Origin: Halarcobacter anaerophilus
Lineage (GTDB): Bacteria; Campylobacterota; Campylobacteria; Campylobacterales; Arcobacteraceae
Assembly: GCF_006459125.1 (NCBI RefSeq)
Contig: NZ_CP041070.1
Location: 1,922,001-1,986,000, forward strand
Length of the DNA: 64,000 nt
Direction of reading: 5' to 3'
The notes beneath the pieces are model-generated. The model searched no databases. It had not been told where the DNA came from and was given only the letters and a program-made list of their open reading frames with translations. A program made the translations under genes and the position numbers. Below, piece by piece: positions 57,416 to 64,000 of the stretch; position 1 is the first letter of the stretch; each line of letters starts with the position of its first letter.

Positions 57416-58495
57416 ATGAAATCATCTAACTTTACGAAACTTTTCAAGTTATTGTCCGTGATTGTTCTGTTTGCAGGATTATCAACAACTTCGCTTTTTG
57501 CCAAAACAAAAAAAGATTTCAAAATAGCATGGAGTATTTATGTAGGATATATGCCTTGGCCGGTAATTGATTCACAAAAAATACTGGATAAATGGGGGAA
57601 AAAATACGGAATAAATATTGATGTGGTTCAAATAAACGATTATATTGAATCAATAAATCAATACAGCGCAGGAAAATTCGACGGTTGTGCAATGGCAAGT
57701 TTCGACTCACTAAGCATCCCTGCTGCAGGTGGTGTTGATTCAACTGCTCTTATTTTAGCTGATTATTCAAACGGTAATGATGCTATCCTTTCTAAAACAG
57801 CTAAAACAGTTAAAGAGTTAAAAGGTGAAAAAATAAATCTTATTGAACTCTCTATTTCCCACTACCTTCTAGCAAGAGCTTTGGAATTAAACGGAATGAG
57901 TGAAAGGGATATTAAGACTGAAAATACCAGTGATTCTGATATGGTTGCAGCATACGGCACTGATGATGTGACAACTGTTACAACTTGGAAACCTCAAGTA
58001 AGCGAAATTGAAAAAATACCAAATACAAATAATGTATTTAACAGTAGTAATCTTCCGGGTGAAATAATGGACTTTTTCATAGTTAATACTAAAACATTAA
58101 AAGATAATCCTGCTTTTGGTAAAGCTTTGGTGGGTGCTTGGTATGAGATGATGGATTTAATGACACAAAAAAATGAAAAAGCAAAAGAAGTTTTAAGCCA
58201 AATGGCAACAGACAGCGGAACTGATTTAAATGGATTTTTAAGTCAAGTTAAGACTACTCATTTCTTTTATACTCCTAAAGAAGCAGTTGAATACGTAAAC
58301 GGTAAAAAAATCAAAGATACTATGAAATTTATGGCTGAGTTCTCATTTAATCATGGATTATACGGTGATGGAGCAACTGATTATAAATTTGTAGGAATTG
58401 AGTTTCCAAACGGAGAAGTTATTGGAGATAAAAATAATATAAAACTCAGATTTGATGATACATATATGAAAATGGCAGAAAATAACAACTTATAA
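57416..58495 (+). CDS. ABC transporter substrate-binding protein, urea carboxylase-region type
   Basis: 359 residues with a signal peptide (VIVLFAGLSTTSLFAKTK). The mature start FKIAWSIYVGYMPWPV, QINDYIESINQYSAGKFDG, IPAAGGVDSTALILADYSNG, VELSISHYLLARALE and TTWKPQVSEI follow the NitT/TauT-type binding proteins found next to urea (guanidine) carboxylase genes. ATG 57416 follows TTAGGAGAGA; an in-frame GTG at 57383 lies in the riboswitch platform. No permease or ATPase gene follows, which is unusual. Guanidine or a guanidino compound is the probable ligand. Confidence 0.88.
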   Translation: MKSSNFTKLFKLLSVIVLFAGLSTTSLFAKTKKDFKIAWSIYVGYMPWPVIDSQKILDKWGKKYGINIDVVQINDYIESINQYSAGKFDGCAMASFDSLSIPAAGGVDSTALILADYSNGNDAILSKTAKTVKELKGEKINLIELSISHYLLARALELNGMSERDIKTENTSDSDMVAAYGTDDVTTVTTWKPQVSEIEKIPNTNNVFNSSNLPGEIMDFFIVNTKTLKDNPAFGKALVGAWYEMMDLMTQKNEKAKEVLSQMATDSGTDLNGFLSQVKTTHFFYTPKEAVEYVNGKKIKDTMKFMAEFSFNHGLYGDGATDYKFVGIEFPNGEVIGDKNNIKLRFDDTYMKMAENNNL

Positions 58496-58517
58496 AATAA
58501 TAAAATAAAGGGAAAAG

Positions 58518-59198
58518 ATGGAAAAGAAAAAAAGTATCATATTAAGTTTAATTGTTGCTTCATCTATTGCAACATATGCACAGGCAGAAGAAATTGGTAT
58601 TAGTACAAGTATAACAGCAGCAAGTAACTATATCTCAAGAGGTATGACCCAAACTGATGATAAAGGTGCAGTTTTTGGAGAGGTAACTCTATCTTATAAA
58701 AATTTTTATGCAGGGTTATGGGCTTCAAACGTAGATTTTGAAGATGTTGATGCAGATGTAGAACTTGATACATATATAGGTTATGCAACCTCATTTGATA
58801 ATTTTAATATTGATGCTTCTTATATAAGATATTATTATCCTAACTCTGATGATCTTTTATATTATGATGAAGCAGTACTTGATTTAAGTTATACTTTTGA
58901 TAAACTAACTCTTGGAGCAGCGTATTATTGGGGAACATATACAGAAGATGACGGAGATAAACTTGATTATTACGAAGGATATGCTTCTTATGATTTTGAT
59001 GTAGTAACTGCTCATGCTAGTGCGGGAGATTATGAAGATCTTGGAGATAACTACACTATTGGATTAACAAAAACTTTTGCATTAAGTAATGATGATTCTC
59101 TGACTTTAGATATTTCATATGCAGATTTTGATGCCGAAGGCTCAAGCGGATATGATGACGAAAGTAATCTTTTTGCTACGATTACATACACTTTTTAA
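58518..59198 (+). CDS. TorF-family putative outer membrane porin
   Basis: 226 residues. Signal peptide SLIVASSIATYAQAEE, then ISTSITAASNYISRGMTQTD, the N-terminal signature of the TorF/Gcw_chp family, and alternating aromatic strands ending in F (LFATITYTF), so an outer membrane beta barrel. The barrel surface is rich in Asp/Glu, which could favour a cation such as guanidinium (inference). 22 bp after the binding-protein gene, under the same riboswitch, and followed by a strong terminator. Confidence 0.85.
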   Translation: MEKKKSIILSLIVASSIATYAQAEEIGISTSITAASNYISRGMTQTDDKGAVFGEVTLSYKNFYAGLWASNVDFEDVDADVELDTYIGYATSFDNFNIDASYIRYYYPNSDDLLYYDEAVLDLSYTFDKLTLGAAYYWGTYTEDDGDKLDYYEGYASYDFDVVTAHASAGDYEDLGDNYTIGLTKTFALSNDDSLTLDISYADFDAEGSSGYDDESNLFATITYTF

Positions 59199-59203
59199 AA
59201 AGT

Positions 59204-59225
59204 AAAAGAGGGGAACCCCTCTTTT
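59204..59225. terminator. Bidirectional terminator closing both guanidine transcripts
   Basis: Perfect 22-bp palindrome AAAAGAGGGG AA CCCCTCTTTT with T-runs on both strands (ATTTT after it on plus, TACTTTTTAAAAAG on minus). It ends the plus-strand binding protein/porin operon and the minus-strand catabolic operon, whose last stop codon it touches. Confidence 0.85.
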
Positions 59226-60171
59226 ATTTTAAATAATCAAGATAACGATTCAACGTTCTTGACTCTTTTTTAAACCAACTTTTTGCTTCTTCCGTAGTAT
59301 CTGTTTTTGTTTCAAAGTTAAAATCCGAATCTATTATATCTATTTCATAAATTCTTTTAAACTTTTTACCGTTTTCTTCAAAAAGCTGAGATACCTCTCC
59401 CTCTTTGTTTTCTAATTGAAAACCGTCTAACTTGGTCAGTTCTTCATCATATCTATTTGGATTAGTTGAAGCAAAAATCTTATACCCTTTTTCCAAACTT
59501 CCTTTTGCAATTGAAGTTTCAAAGTTTAGATACTCTTTTTTTTCATCAAGAGAATACTCTTTATTTAATAAAATATCTTCAAGGGTATAATTCATTGATG
59601 AAAATCTATCTTCAAGTGATTTTTCTCTTCCTAAACAAATAGCGGCAAATTCACCGCAAATAATCAAACCGCCGTCGCTTCTTCTACTTTCATTTGTCTC
59701 TAAATCAATCTCTTGAACTACTCTTAGACCTATTAGATAATCGTTTTTACTGTTTTGAAGTCTCCAGTCCTCTACATAAACATTACTAGGACAAAACTCC
59801 AACATACAATTTCCGATCTTTTTCATAAATGCAGGTTCAGGCCATTTATTTCTATTTTGGTAAAATATTCCACCTTCCCAAAATAGTTTTTCTCCGTCAA
59901 AAATCGAATCGGCAACCCATCCTTCATAATTAGCTATTTCAGACAAATTTTCTTTTGTATAAGCTGCTAACTCTTTTTTTTCGATAATCTCTTTAGGCAG
60001 TCTTAGATCTATAGTAAAATTTCTACTTTGAATCCAAAAAACATCGGTAGTATTATCACTTAAACCGTTGTAAAAAGAGATACTTCTTCTTTTAAAAGTT
60101 CCCAACATCCAGTTGGGAACACCTTTTTTATCTTTTTTATTTATATCTTTGACTAATTCTAATAATTTCAT
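59224..60171 (-). CDS. Uncharacterised protein, last gene of the guanidine operon
   Basis: 315 residues, cytoplasmic, not recognised. N-terminal half is beta-rich: TFKRRSISFYNGLSDNTTDV, WIQSRNFTIDLRLP, NYEGWVADSIFDGEKLFWEG, and SNVYVEDWRLQ, like a calycin/lipocalin-type barrel (weak guess). No metal or nucleotide motif stands out. C-terminus: charged helix ESRTLNRYLDYLK. ATG 60171 follows AAGGG; an in-frame GTG at 60177 is less likely. It lies 12 bp after the dioxygenase gene, so both are probably made together. Confidence 0.7.
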   Translation of the reverse strand: MKLLELVKDINKKDKKGVPNWMLGTFKRRSISFYNGLSDNTTDVFWIQSRNFTIDLRLPKEIIEKKELAAYTKENLSEIANYEGWVADSIFDGEKLFWEGGIFYQNRNKWPEPAFMKKIGNCMLEFCPSNVYVEDWRLQNSKNDYLIGLRVVQEIDLETNESRRSDGGLIICGEFAAICLGREKSLEDRFSSMNYTLEDILLNKEYSLDEKKEYLNFETSIAKGSLEKGYKIFASTNPNRYDEELTKLDGFQLENKEGEVSQLFEENGKKFKRIYEIDIIDSDFNFETKTDTTEEAKSWFKKESRTLNRYLDYLK

Positions 60172-60183
60172 AGACACCCTTTT

Positions 60184-61206
60184 TTACATATCTTTGAATT
60201 TTCCGTAAGAGGCTATCTCTTTTGAACTTTCAGGTAATGATATTTCATTGTTTTTTAATCTGTTTTTTAAATATGTGAAAGTATGTATTGTTTGAGCATA
60301 AAGATGCTCTCCACATATAACTTCATCATATTTTTTATCTTTAAATCTAGGTTTGATTGAATCCAAAGGTTTAATAACGGTTTCATAATCACAAGTAAAA
60401 AACAGAGGAAAAGCATATCTCTCTTCTTTTACTTTTCTAACTCTATGTGAAGTTGCTACAAAGTTTCCGTTACTTAAAACTTCCAGCATATCGCCTATGT
60501 TTATTACAAAAGCATCCTCAACCAAAGGAGCATCAATCCATTCCTTGTTACCGTTTAAAACTTCTAATCCCGGTGCTGTAGGTAAAAGGATAGTAAAACA
60601 CTCATAATCGGTGTGTTCACCTATCCCTTTTTGAGTATTTGTTTCATCAAGGTTTGCCGGGTAATGTATAAGTCTTAACTGATTTGGCGGAGTAGTGATA
60701 AATTTATCAAAACTGTTCTCATCAATATCAAGAGCTAAAGCAAAACCTTTTAATAAGACTTTTCCAAGTTCCATTGCACTGTCGTAATACTCTTTTACAT
60801 TCTCTTTGAAACCTTCCATTACAGGCCATTGATTTGGTCCAAGCAAAGGATATATTTGTTTTGATTCCGTATAATCGTAATTTACGTCGTAAGCTTCTTT
60901 TTTATCCTTTTTACCGCCGTAAAACATCTCTTCACCCTCAGGAACATATCCGCTGTGGTTTGTAGATTTTCCGATATAATTTTCCATTTTCGTATCATAA
61001 TCTTGTGCAAAATATTTTTTTGTAGTATCTTTTAATTTTGCAATCTTTTCTTTATCTATTCCATGACCTGTTATATATAAAAATCCTACTTCTCTTGCTG
61101 CTTTTCCAAGCTCTTTTGCCACTTCTTTTCTATCTTCTAAATCAGATGAAAATAGTTTACTGATGTTAACTATAGGTAACTCTTTAAATGCTGTATGACT
61201 ACTCAT
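60184..61206 (-). CDS. 2-oxoglutarate/Fe(II)-dependent dioxygenase (IPNS/EFE-like)
   Basis: 340 residues. Fe ligands His198-x-Asp200 (GIGEHTDYECF) and His254 (ATSHRV); Arg263 in ERYAFPLFF is the 2OG (or analogous) site, with R-x-A instead of the more common R-x-S, as in ethylene-forming enzyme as I recall it. EVGFLYITGHGI, GPNQWPVMEGFKE and FVINIGDMLEVLSNG complete the DIOX_N/2OG-FeII_Oxy pattern. Relatives in this branch release guanidine from arginine (EFE) or homoarginine. ATG 61206 follows AAAGGAAT; a 23-residue longer frame lacks support. Position next to gdx suggests a guanidino substrate (inference). Confidence 0.9.
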   Translation of the reverse strand: MSSHTAFKELPIVNISKLFSSDLEDRKEVAKELGKAAREVGFLYITGHGIDKEKIAKLKDTTKKYFAQDYDTKMENYIGKSTNHSGYVPEGEEMFYGGKKDKKEAYDVNYDYTESKQIYPLLGPNQWPVMEGFKENVKEYYDSAMELGKVLLKGFALALDIDENSFDKFITTPPNQLRLIHYPANLDETNTQKGIGEHTDYECFTILLPTAPGLEVLNGNKEWIDAPLVEDAFVINIGDMLEVLSNGNFVATSHRVRKVKEERYAFPLFFTCDYETVIKPLDSIKPRFKDKKYDEVICGEHLYAQTIHTFTYLKNRLKNNEISLPESSKEIASYGKFKDM

Positions 61207-61217
61207 AAAAATTCCTT

Positions 61218-61535
61218 TTATCTTAATCCAAAAATTCCGATTATTATCAGAAAAATTGAAAATATTTTTATCCAAGACATTTGGATTCCAAAAAAGAAAT
61301 ATTCAATTGCGGTTAGACAAAGTATAGAGATACCTGTCCAAACACAATAAGCAATTCCCGTAGGCAATACTTTCATAACTTTAGAAAGCATATAAAAAAT
61401 CAGTATTGTAAAAACAACAATCATAACTGTAGGAAATAATTTAGTAAAGCCGTCACTGAGTTTTAGGCTTATTGCCCATAAAGCTTCAAGAACTCCGGCT
61501 ATTATTAAAACTGTCCATGCTAATGTTATTGACAT
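61218..61535 (-). CDS. gdx: Gdx/SugE-type guanidine exporter (SMR family)
   Basis: 105 residues, four membrane helices, small multidrug resistance family; functions as an antiparallel dimer exchanging guanidinium for protons. The proton/substrate Glu17 lies in IIAGVLEALWAISLK, with Trp20 and Lys25 in the Gdx pattern (GLxEVxWAxxLK). LPTGIAYCVWTGI is typical. ATG 61535 follows GGAGAGAATACAA; the longer frame from 61550 is not needed. Overlaps the preceding allophanate hydrolase C gene by 10 bp. Confidence 0.93.
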   Translation of the reverse strand: MSITLAWTVLIIAGVLEALWAISLKLSDGFTKLFPTVMIVVFTILIFYMLSKVMKVLPTGIAYCVWTGISILCLTAIEYFFFGIQMSWIKIFSIFLIIIGIFGLR

Positions 61536-61918
61536 TTGTATTCTCTCCAACTTCCGTATTTTGAAATCTCTTTTTCACCTTTTGTGTAATAAGGTTCACA
61601 TAAAAATCCGTGAACACTTTCACCCTCTTCTAAAAATATAGTTCCAATACCAAGCGGTGAAGCAATTAGCTTCATAAATTTTCCGAAATTGTGTATTGGC
61701 ATAGACCAAATCTCTAAACCGACATAAAATTCACTGTTACCGTCAAAAAACATTCCAGGTCTAAAAGGCTTTTTTCTTGTTAGTTCAAACATTCTATATC
61801 CTTTTACGGTTTTTGCCTCTTTTATAAATTTTGCATCTAAATCAAGAAGTTGATAATTTAGAGGCAAACCTCTCATATGAGCTCCGCAAACACCTACTAG
61901 AATTTCGTTTTCAGACAT
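61526..61918 (-). CDS. Allophanate hydrolase C-terminal domain as a separate protein
   Basis: 130 residues. VGVCGAHMRGLPLNYQLLDL, RPGMFFDGNSEFYVGLEIWS, GKFMKLIASPLGIGTI, and GFLCEPYYT match the C-terminal domain of AtzF, the domain that decarboxylates N-carboxy products or releases the second ammonia. Here it begins one base after the stop of the amidase gene (TAA-A-ATG) in a different frame. Removal of one A from the run before that stop would fuse the two (see findings). Confidence 0.88.
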   Translation of the reverse strand: MSENEILVGVCGAHMRGLPLNYQLLDLDAKFIKEAKTVKGYRMFELTRKKPFRPGMFFDGNSEFYVGLEIWSMPIHNFGKFMKLIASPLGIGTIFLEEGESVHGFLCEPYYTKGEKEISKYGSWREYKCQ

Positions 61919-61919
61919 T

Positions 61920-63248
61920 TTATTTTCCTAAATATTTAGAAGAGTACTCAAATAAAAGCTCTTCATCAAACTTGTCACCTACTATTGTTACTCCAAAAGG
62001 AAGAGAGTTTTTTCTAAATCCAGCAGGAAGTGCAAGAGCACTTAAATCAAGCAGATTCATAAAGTTTGTGTAGTATCCAAGATTTGTATTTAGCTTTATT
62101 GGATCTGCATTTACCTCAGCAATTTTATATATCGTTCCGGTAGTCGGAGTTAAGATAAATTCAAACTTTTTTAAAACTTTGTCCACATATTTTCTATTTT
62201 TTTTCAAAGTGTACTCTGATTCAAAATAGTTTACGGCATCGATTTTTTCACCGCTTTTTATAATAGTTCTAACAGTAGGATTTACAACTTCTTCATTTTT
62301 TGTAATCACATCTTTTATTGCAATAAATCTTTCAGTTACCCAAGGTCCGCTGTAAAGTAGATTTGCACTCTCTATAAAAGGAGCAAAATCTATTTCCACT
62401 GCTTTTCCTCCAAGAGATTCAAACTTTTTAGCTGCTTCAAAATATAACTTTTTAGCCTCTTCATCGCCAAAAAACTCCAACTGCTCTTTTTTTGGAATTG
62501 CAAAAGTGAAGTTTTCTTTTGATTTTTTATTTGTTGGAATATAAACTCTGCTGTAAATATCCTCTTCGTCATATTTGTTTGCTATCTCAAAAACAGTTTT
62601 TGCCTCAGTCAAAGATTTTGTAAAAATCGTAACGCAGTCCAAACTTCTGCAAGCAGGAACCACACCGCTTGTACTAACAACTCCTTTAGAGGCTTTTACT
62701 CCAATTAAGTTATTAAAAGCAGCAGGAACTCTTCCTGAACCTGCTGTATCGGTTCCTAAAGAGAAACTTGCCATTTCAAGAGCAACACTTACGGCACTTC
62801 CAGAACTAGAACCTCCTGAGATATATTCAGGATTTATTGAGTTTTTGCACTCACCGTAATCACTTCTAGTTCCAACAAGTCCCGTTGCAAACTGGTCCAA
62901 ATTTGTTTTTCCTACTGGAATTGCTCCTGCATCAATCAAGCTTTGTACTACAAAAGCAGACTTTTTGGGAGTATATTTATACTCCTTGCAAGCAGCAGTT
63001 GTGGGAATATCTTTTAAATCAATATTATCTTTTATTGCAAAAGGGATACCGTAAAGAGGAAGTTCTTCTATATTTTTATTTTTTAGATTCTCTAAATAAG
63101 GAGAAAGTTGCTCATCACTTAAAGTATAAATCCAAATATTATAATCTTTTGTTTGTTCAATTTTCTCTTTAATAGAAGATAAAACCTCTTCTACGTTAAG
63201 CTCTTTTTTTAGATATTTTTCTCTTAATTTTTGAATATTTAGATTCAT
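61920..63248 (-). CDS. atzF: Allophanate hydrolase amidase domain
   Basis: 442 residues. Amidase-signature enzyme: catalytic Lys73 (PFAIKDN), Ser-rich loop GGSSSGS (145-151) and nucleophile Ser171 in [11 protein letters not shown]. The N-terminus and [16 protein letters not shown] resemble AtzF and DUR1,2. It converts allophanate (from urea or carboxyguanidine) to CO2 and ammonia. It overlaps the carboxylase gene by 4 bp (ATGA). Confidence 0.92.
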   Translation of the reverse strand: MNLNIQKLREKYLKKELNVEEVLSSIKEKIEQTKDYNIWIYTLSDEQLSPYLENLKNKNIEELPLYGIPFAIKDNIDLKDIPTTAACKEYKYTPKKSAFVVQSLIDAGAIPVGKTNLDQFATGLVGTRSDYGECKNSINPEYISGGSSSGSAVSVALEMASFSLGTDTAGSGRVPAAFNNLIGVKASKGVVSTSGVVPACRSLDCVTIFTKSLTEAKTVFEIANKYDEEDIYSRVYIPTNKKSKENFTFAIPKKEQLEFFGDEEAKKLYFEAAKKFESLGGKAVEIDFAPFIESANLLYSGPWVTERFIAIKDVITKNEEVVNPTVRTIIKSGEKIDAVNYFESEYTLKKNRKYVDKVLKKFEFILTPTTGTIYKIAEVNADPIKLNTNLGYYTNFMNLLDLSALALPAGFRKNSLPFGVTIVGDKFDEELLFEYSSKYLGK

Positions 63249-64000
63249 TTTTTATCCTTTTTTATTACAACTAAGATATCTCCGCTTTCTATATTATCAC
63301 CCTCTTTATACAAAATTTTAGATACGGTTCCTGAAACTTCAGTTTCAATTTCAACTTCCATTTTCATACTTTCAAGTACAACTAAAACTTCCCCTGCTTT
63401 TACTTTCTGCCCTACTTTAACCTCAATTTTCCAAATATTTCCGGACATGATAGATTCAACGGCTTCTTCATCGTCTGCTAATATAATTTCATCTTTTATC
63501 TCATGATGCAGCTCTTCAACTTTGAAACTGTCTAAACCTTTTGCTTTCCACATTGCTTTTTCATCATTAAAGGCTTTTTGTCTCTTTTTATTAAACTCTT
63601 CAATCTCATCTGATTTTGATTTTAAGAACTCTTTATACTCTTTAAGATTAAAACTTCCCTCTTCTATTTTTAAAGGATATTTTCCAAATAAAAATTTACT
63701 TCTAATATCCATTAATTCATCATGGCTTACAGGATAAAATTTAACAACATCAAAAAATCTAAGCAACCAAGGTTTTTCAAACTCTTTTGTTTTTTTAAAG
63801 CTATTCCACATTTGTAAGGTTCTTCCGAAAAGTTGATAACCTCCAGGTCCTTCCATTCCGTAAACACACATATAAGCTCCACCGATACCTACTGCATTTT
63901 GAGGAGTCCATGTTCTAGCTGGATTGTATTTTGTTGTTACGAATCTATGGGTTGGATCAAGCGGTGTTGCAACAGGAGCACCTAAATAAACATCACCTAA
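63245..64000 (-). CDS. Urea/guanidine carboxylase, C-terminal part (cut by window edge)
   Basis: Biotin enzyme of the urea carboxylase family. The frame runs unbroken to the window edge and encodes [54 protein letters not shown] and a biotin-carrier domain with the biotinyl Lys in [11 protein letters not shown] first Met inside the frame is not the start. Family members include true urea carboxylases and guanidine carboxylases; this fragment cannot decide, but the riboswitch and exporter favour guanidine. First visible gene of the minus-strand operon; the promoter lies outside. Confidence 0.92.
   Translation of the reverse strand, partial: LGDVYLGAPVATPLDPTHRFVTTKYNPARTWTPQNAVGIGGAYMCVYGMEGPGGYQLFGRTLQMWNSFKKTKEFEKPWLLRFFDVVKFYPVSHDELMDIRSKFLFGKYPLKIEEGSFNLKEYKEFLKSKSDEIEEFNKKRQKAFNDEKAMWKAKGLDSFKVEELHHEIKDEIILADDEEAVESIMSGNIWKIEVKVGQKVKAGEVLVVLESMKMEVEIETEVSGTVSKILYKEGDNIESGDILVVIKKDKK

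Noticed and set aside
1-64000. CRISPR arrays, insertion sequences, prophage genes, tRNA or rRNA genes
   Set aside because: No spaced direct repeats, transposase or integrase motifs, or tRNA T-arm sequences were seen while reading the window.

Overview
The window is AT-rich, densely coded chromosome from a free-living-type Campylobacterota, most likely an Arcobacter-group species. The basis is the oorDABC cluster (2-oxoglutarate:acceptor oxidoreductase), the Campylobacter-style formate dehydrogenase locus with its small TAT protein, TorD chaperone and polyferredoxin, the many chemoreceptors and histidine kinases with an HQW[KR]QPL phospho-acceptor motif, and the codon usage. There are no rRNA or tRNA genes, insertion sequences, prophage genes or CRISPR arrays that I can see. 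Genes are packed into short operons with 1-11 bp overlaps.

Layout. 1-11.5 kb (+): the 3' part of a nuclease-like gene, murJ, an MsbA-like exporter, pyrD, an M16 peptidase, a truncated globin, dapA, a FabL-type enoyl-ACP reductase, pgsA, rseP and a YggS-family PLP protein. 11.5-16.4 kb: an internally duplicated leucine-rich-repeat-like protein, a small unknown gene and a minus-strand cluster ending in trpC. 16.7-19.6 kb: oorDABC. 19.7-29.6 kb: an orphan PAS histidine kinase, rpe-trpF-exonuclease-HD hydrolase, phospholipase A, a Nudix hydrolase, a two-component pair, an aldolase-like protein and YajQ. 29.6-36.8 kb: nucleobase salvage (uracil permease/upp and a purine permease/phosphoribosyltransferase pair) flanking a voltage-gated cation channel with an acidic TFEDWTD filter; then an ARMT1-like protein. 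36.8-42.8 kb: an aminotransferase, an AraC/GyrI-like regulator, a chemoreceptor gene broken by an in-frame stop, aat and a methyltransferase. 42.8-53.5 kb: the formate dehydrogenase operon (minus) facing a divergent periplasmic binding protein/histidine kinase/response regulator operon (plus) that resembles TorT-TorS-TorR in design. 53.5-56.9 kb: an HBM-type chemoreceptor with a CheR-tether tail, and panE.

The most interesting part is 57.2-64.0 kb, a guanidine island. A guanidine-I (ykkC) riboswitch leader precedes a urea-carboxylase-region type ABC binding protein and a TorF-like outer membrane protein on the plus strand. Converging from the right edge on the minus strand are a urea/guanidine carboxylase (3' part only), allophanate hydrolase split into two genes, a Gdx/SugE-type guanidine exporter, a 2-oxoglutarate/Fe(II) dioxygenase of the IPNS/ethylene-forming-enzyme type and an unrecognised 315-residue protein. 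The two strands meet at a 22-bp palindromic terminator. The known parts suggest uptake, ATP-dependent breakdown and export of guanidine. The dioxygenase and the unknown protein are the new elements: they could release guanidine from, or modify, a larger guanidino compound, which would couple production, sensing and disposal. That last step is inference.
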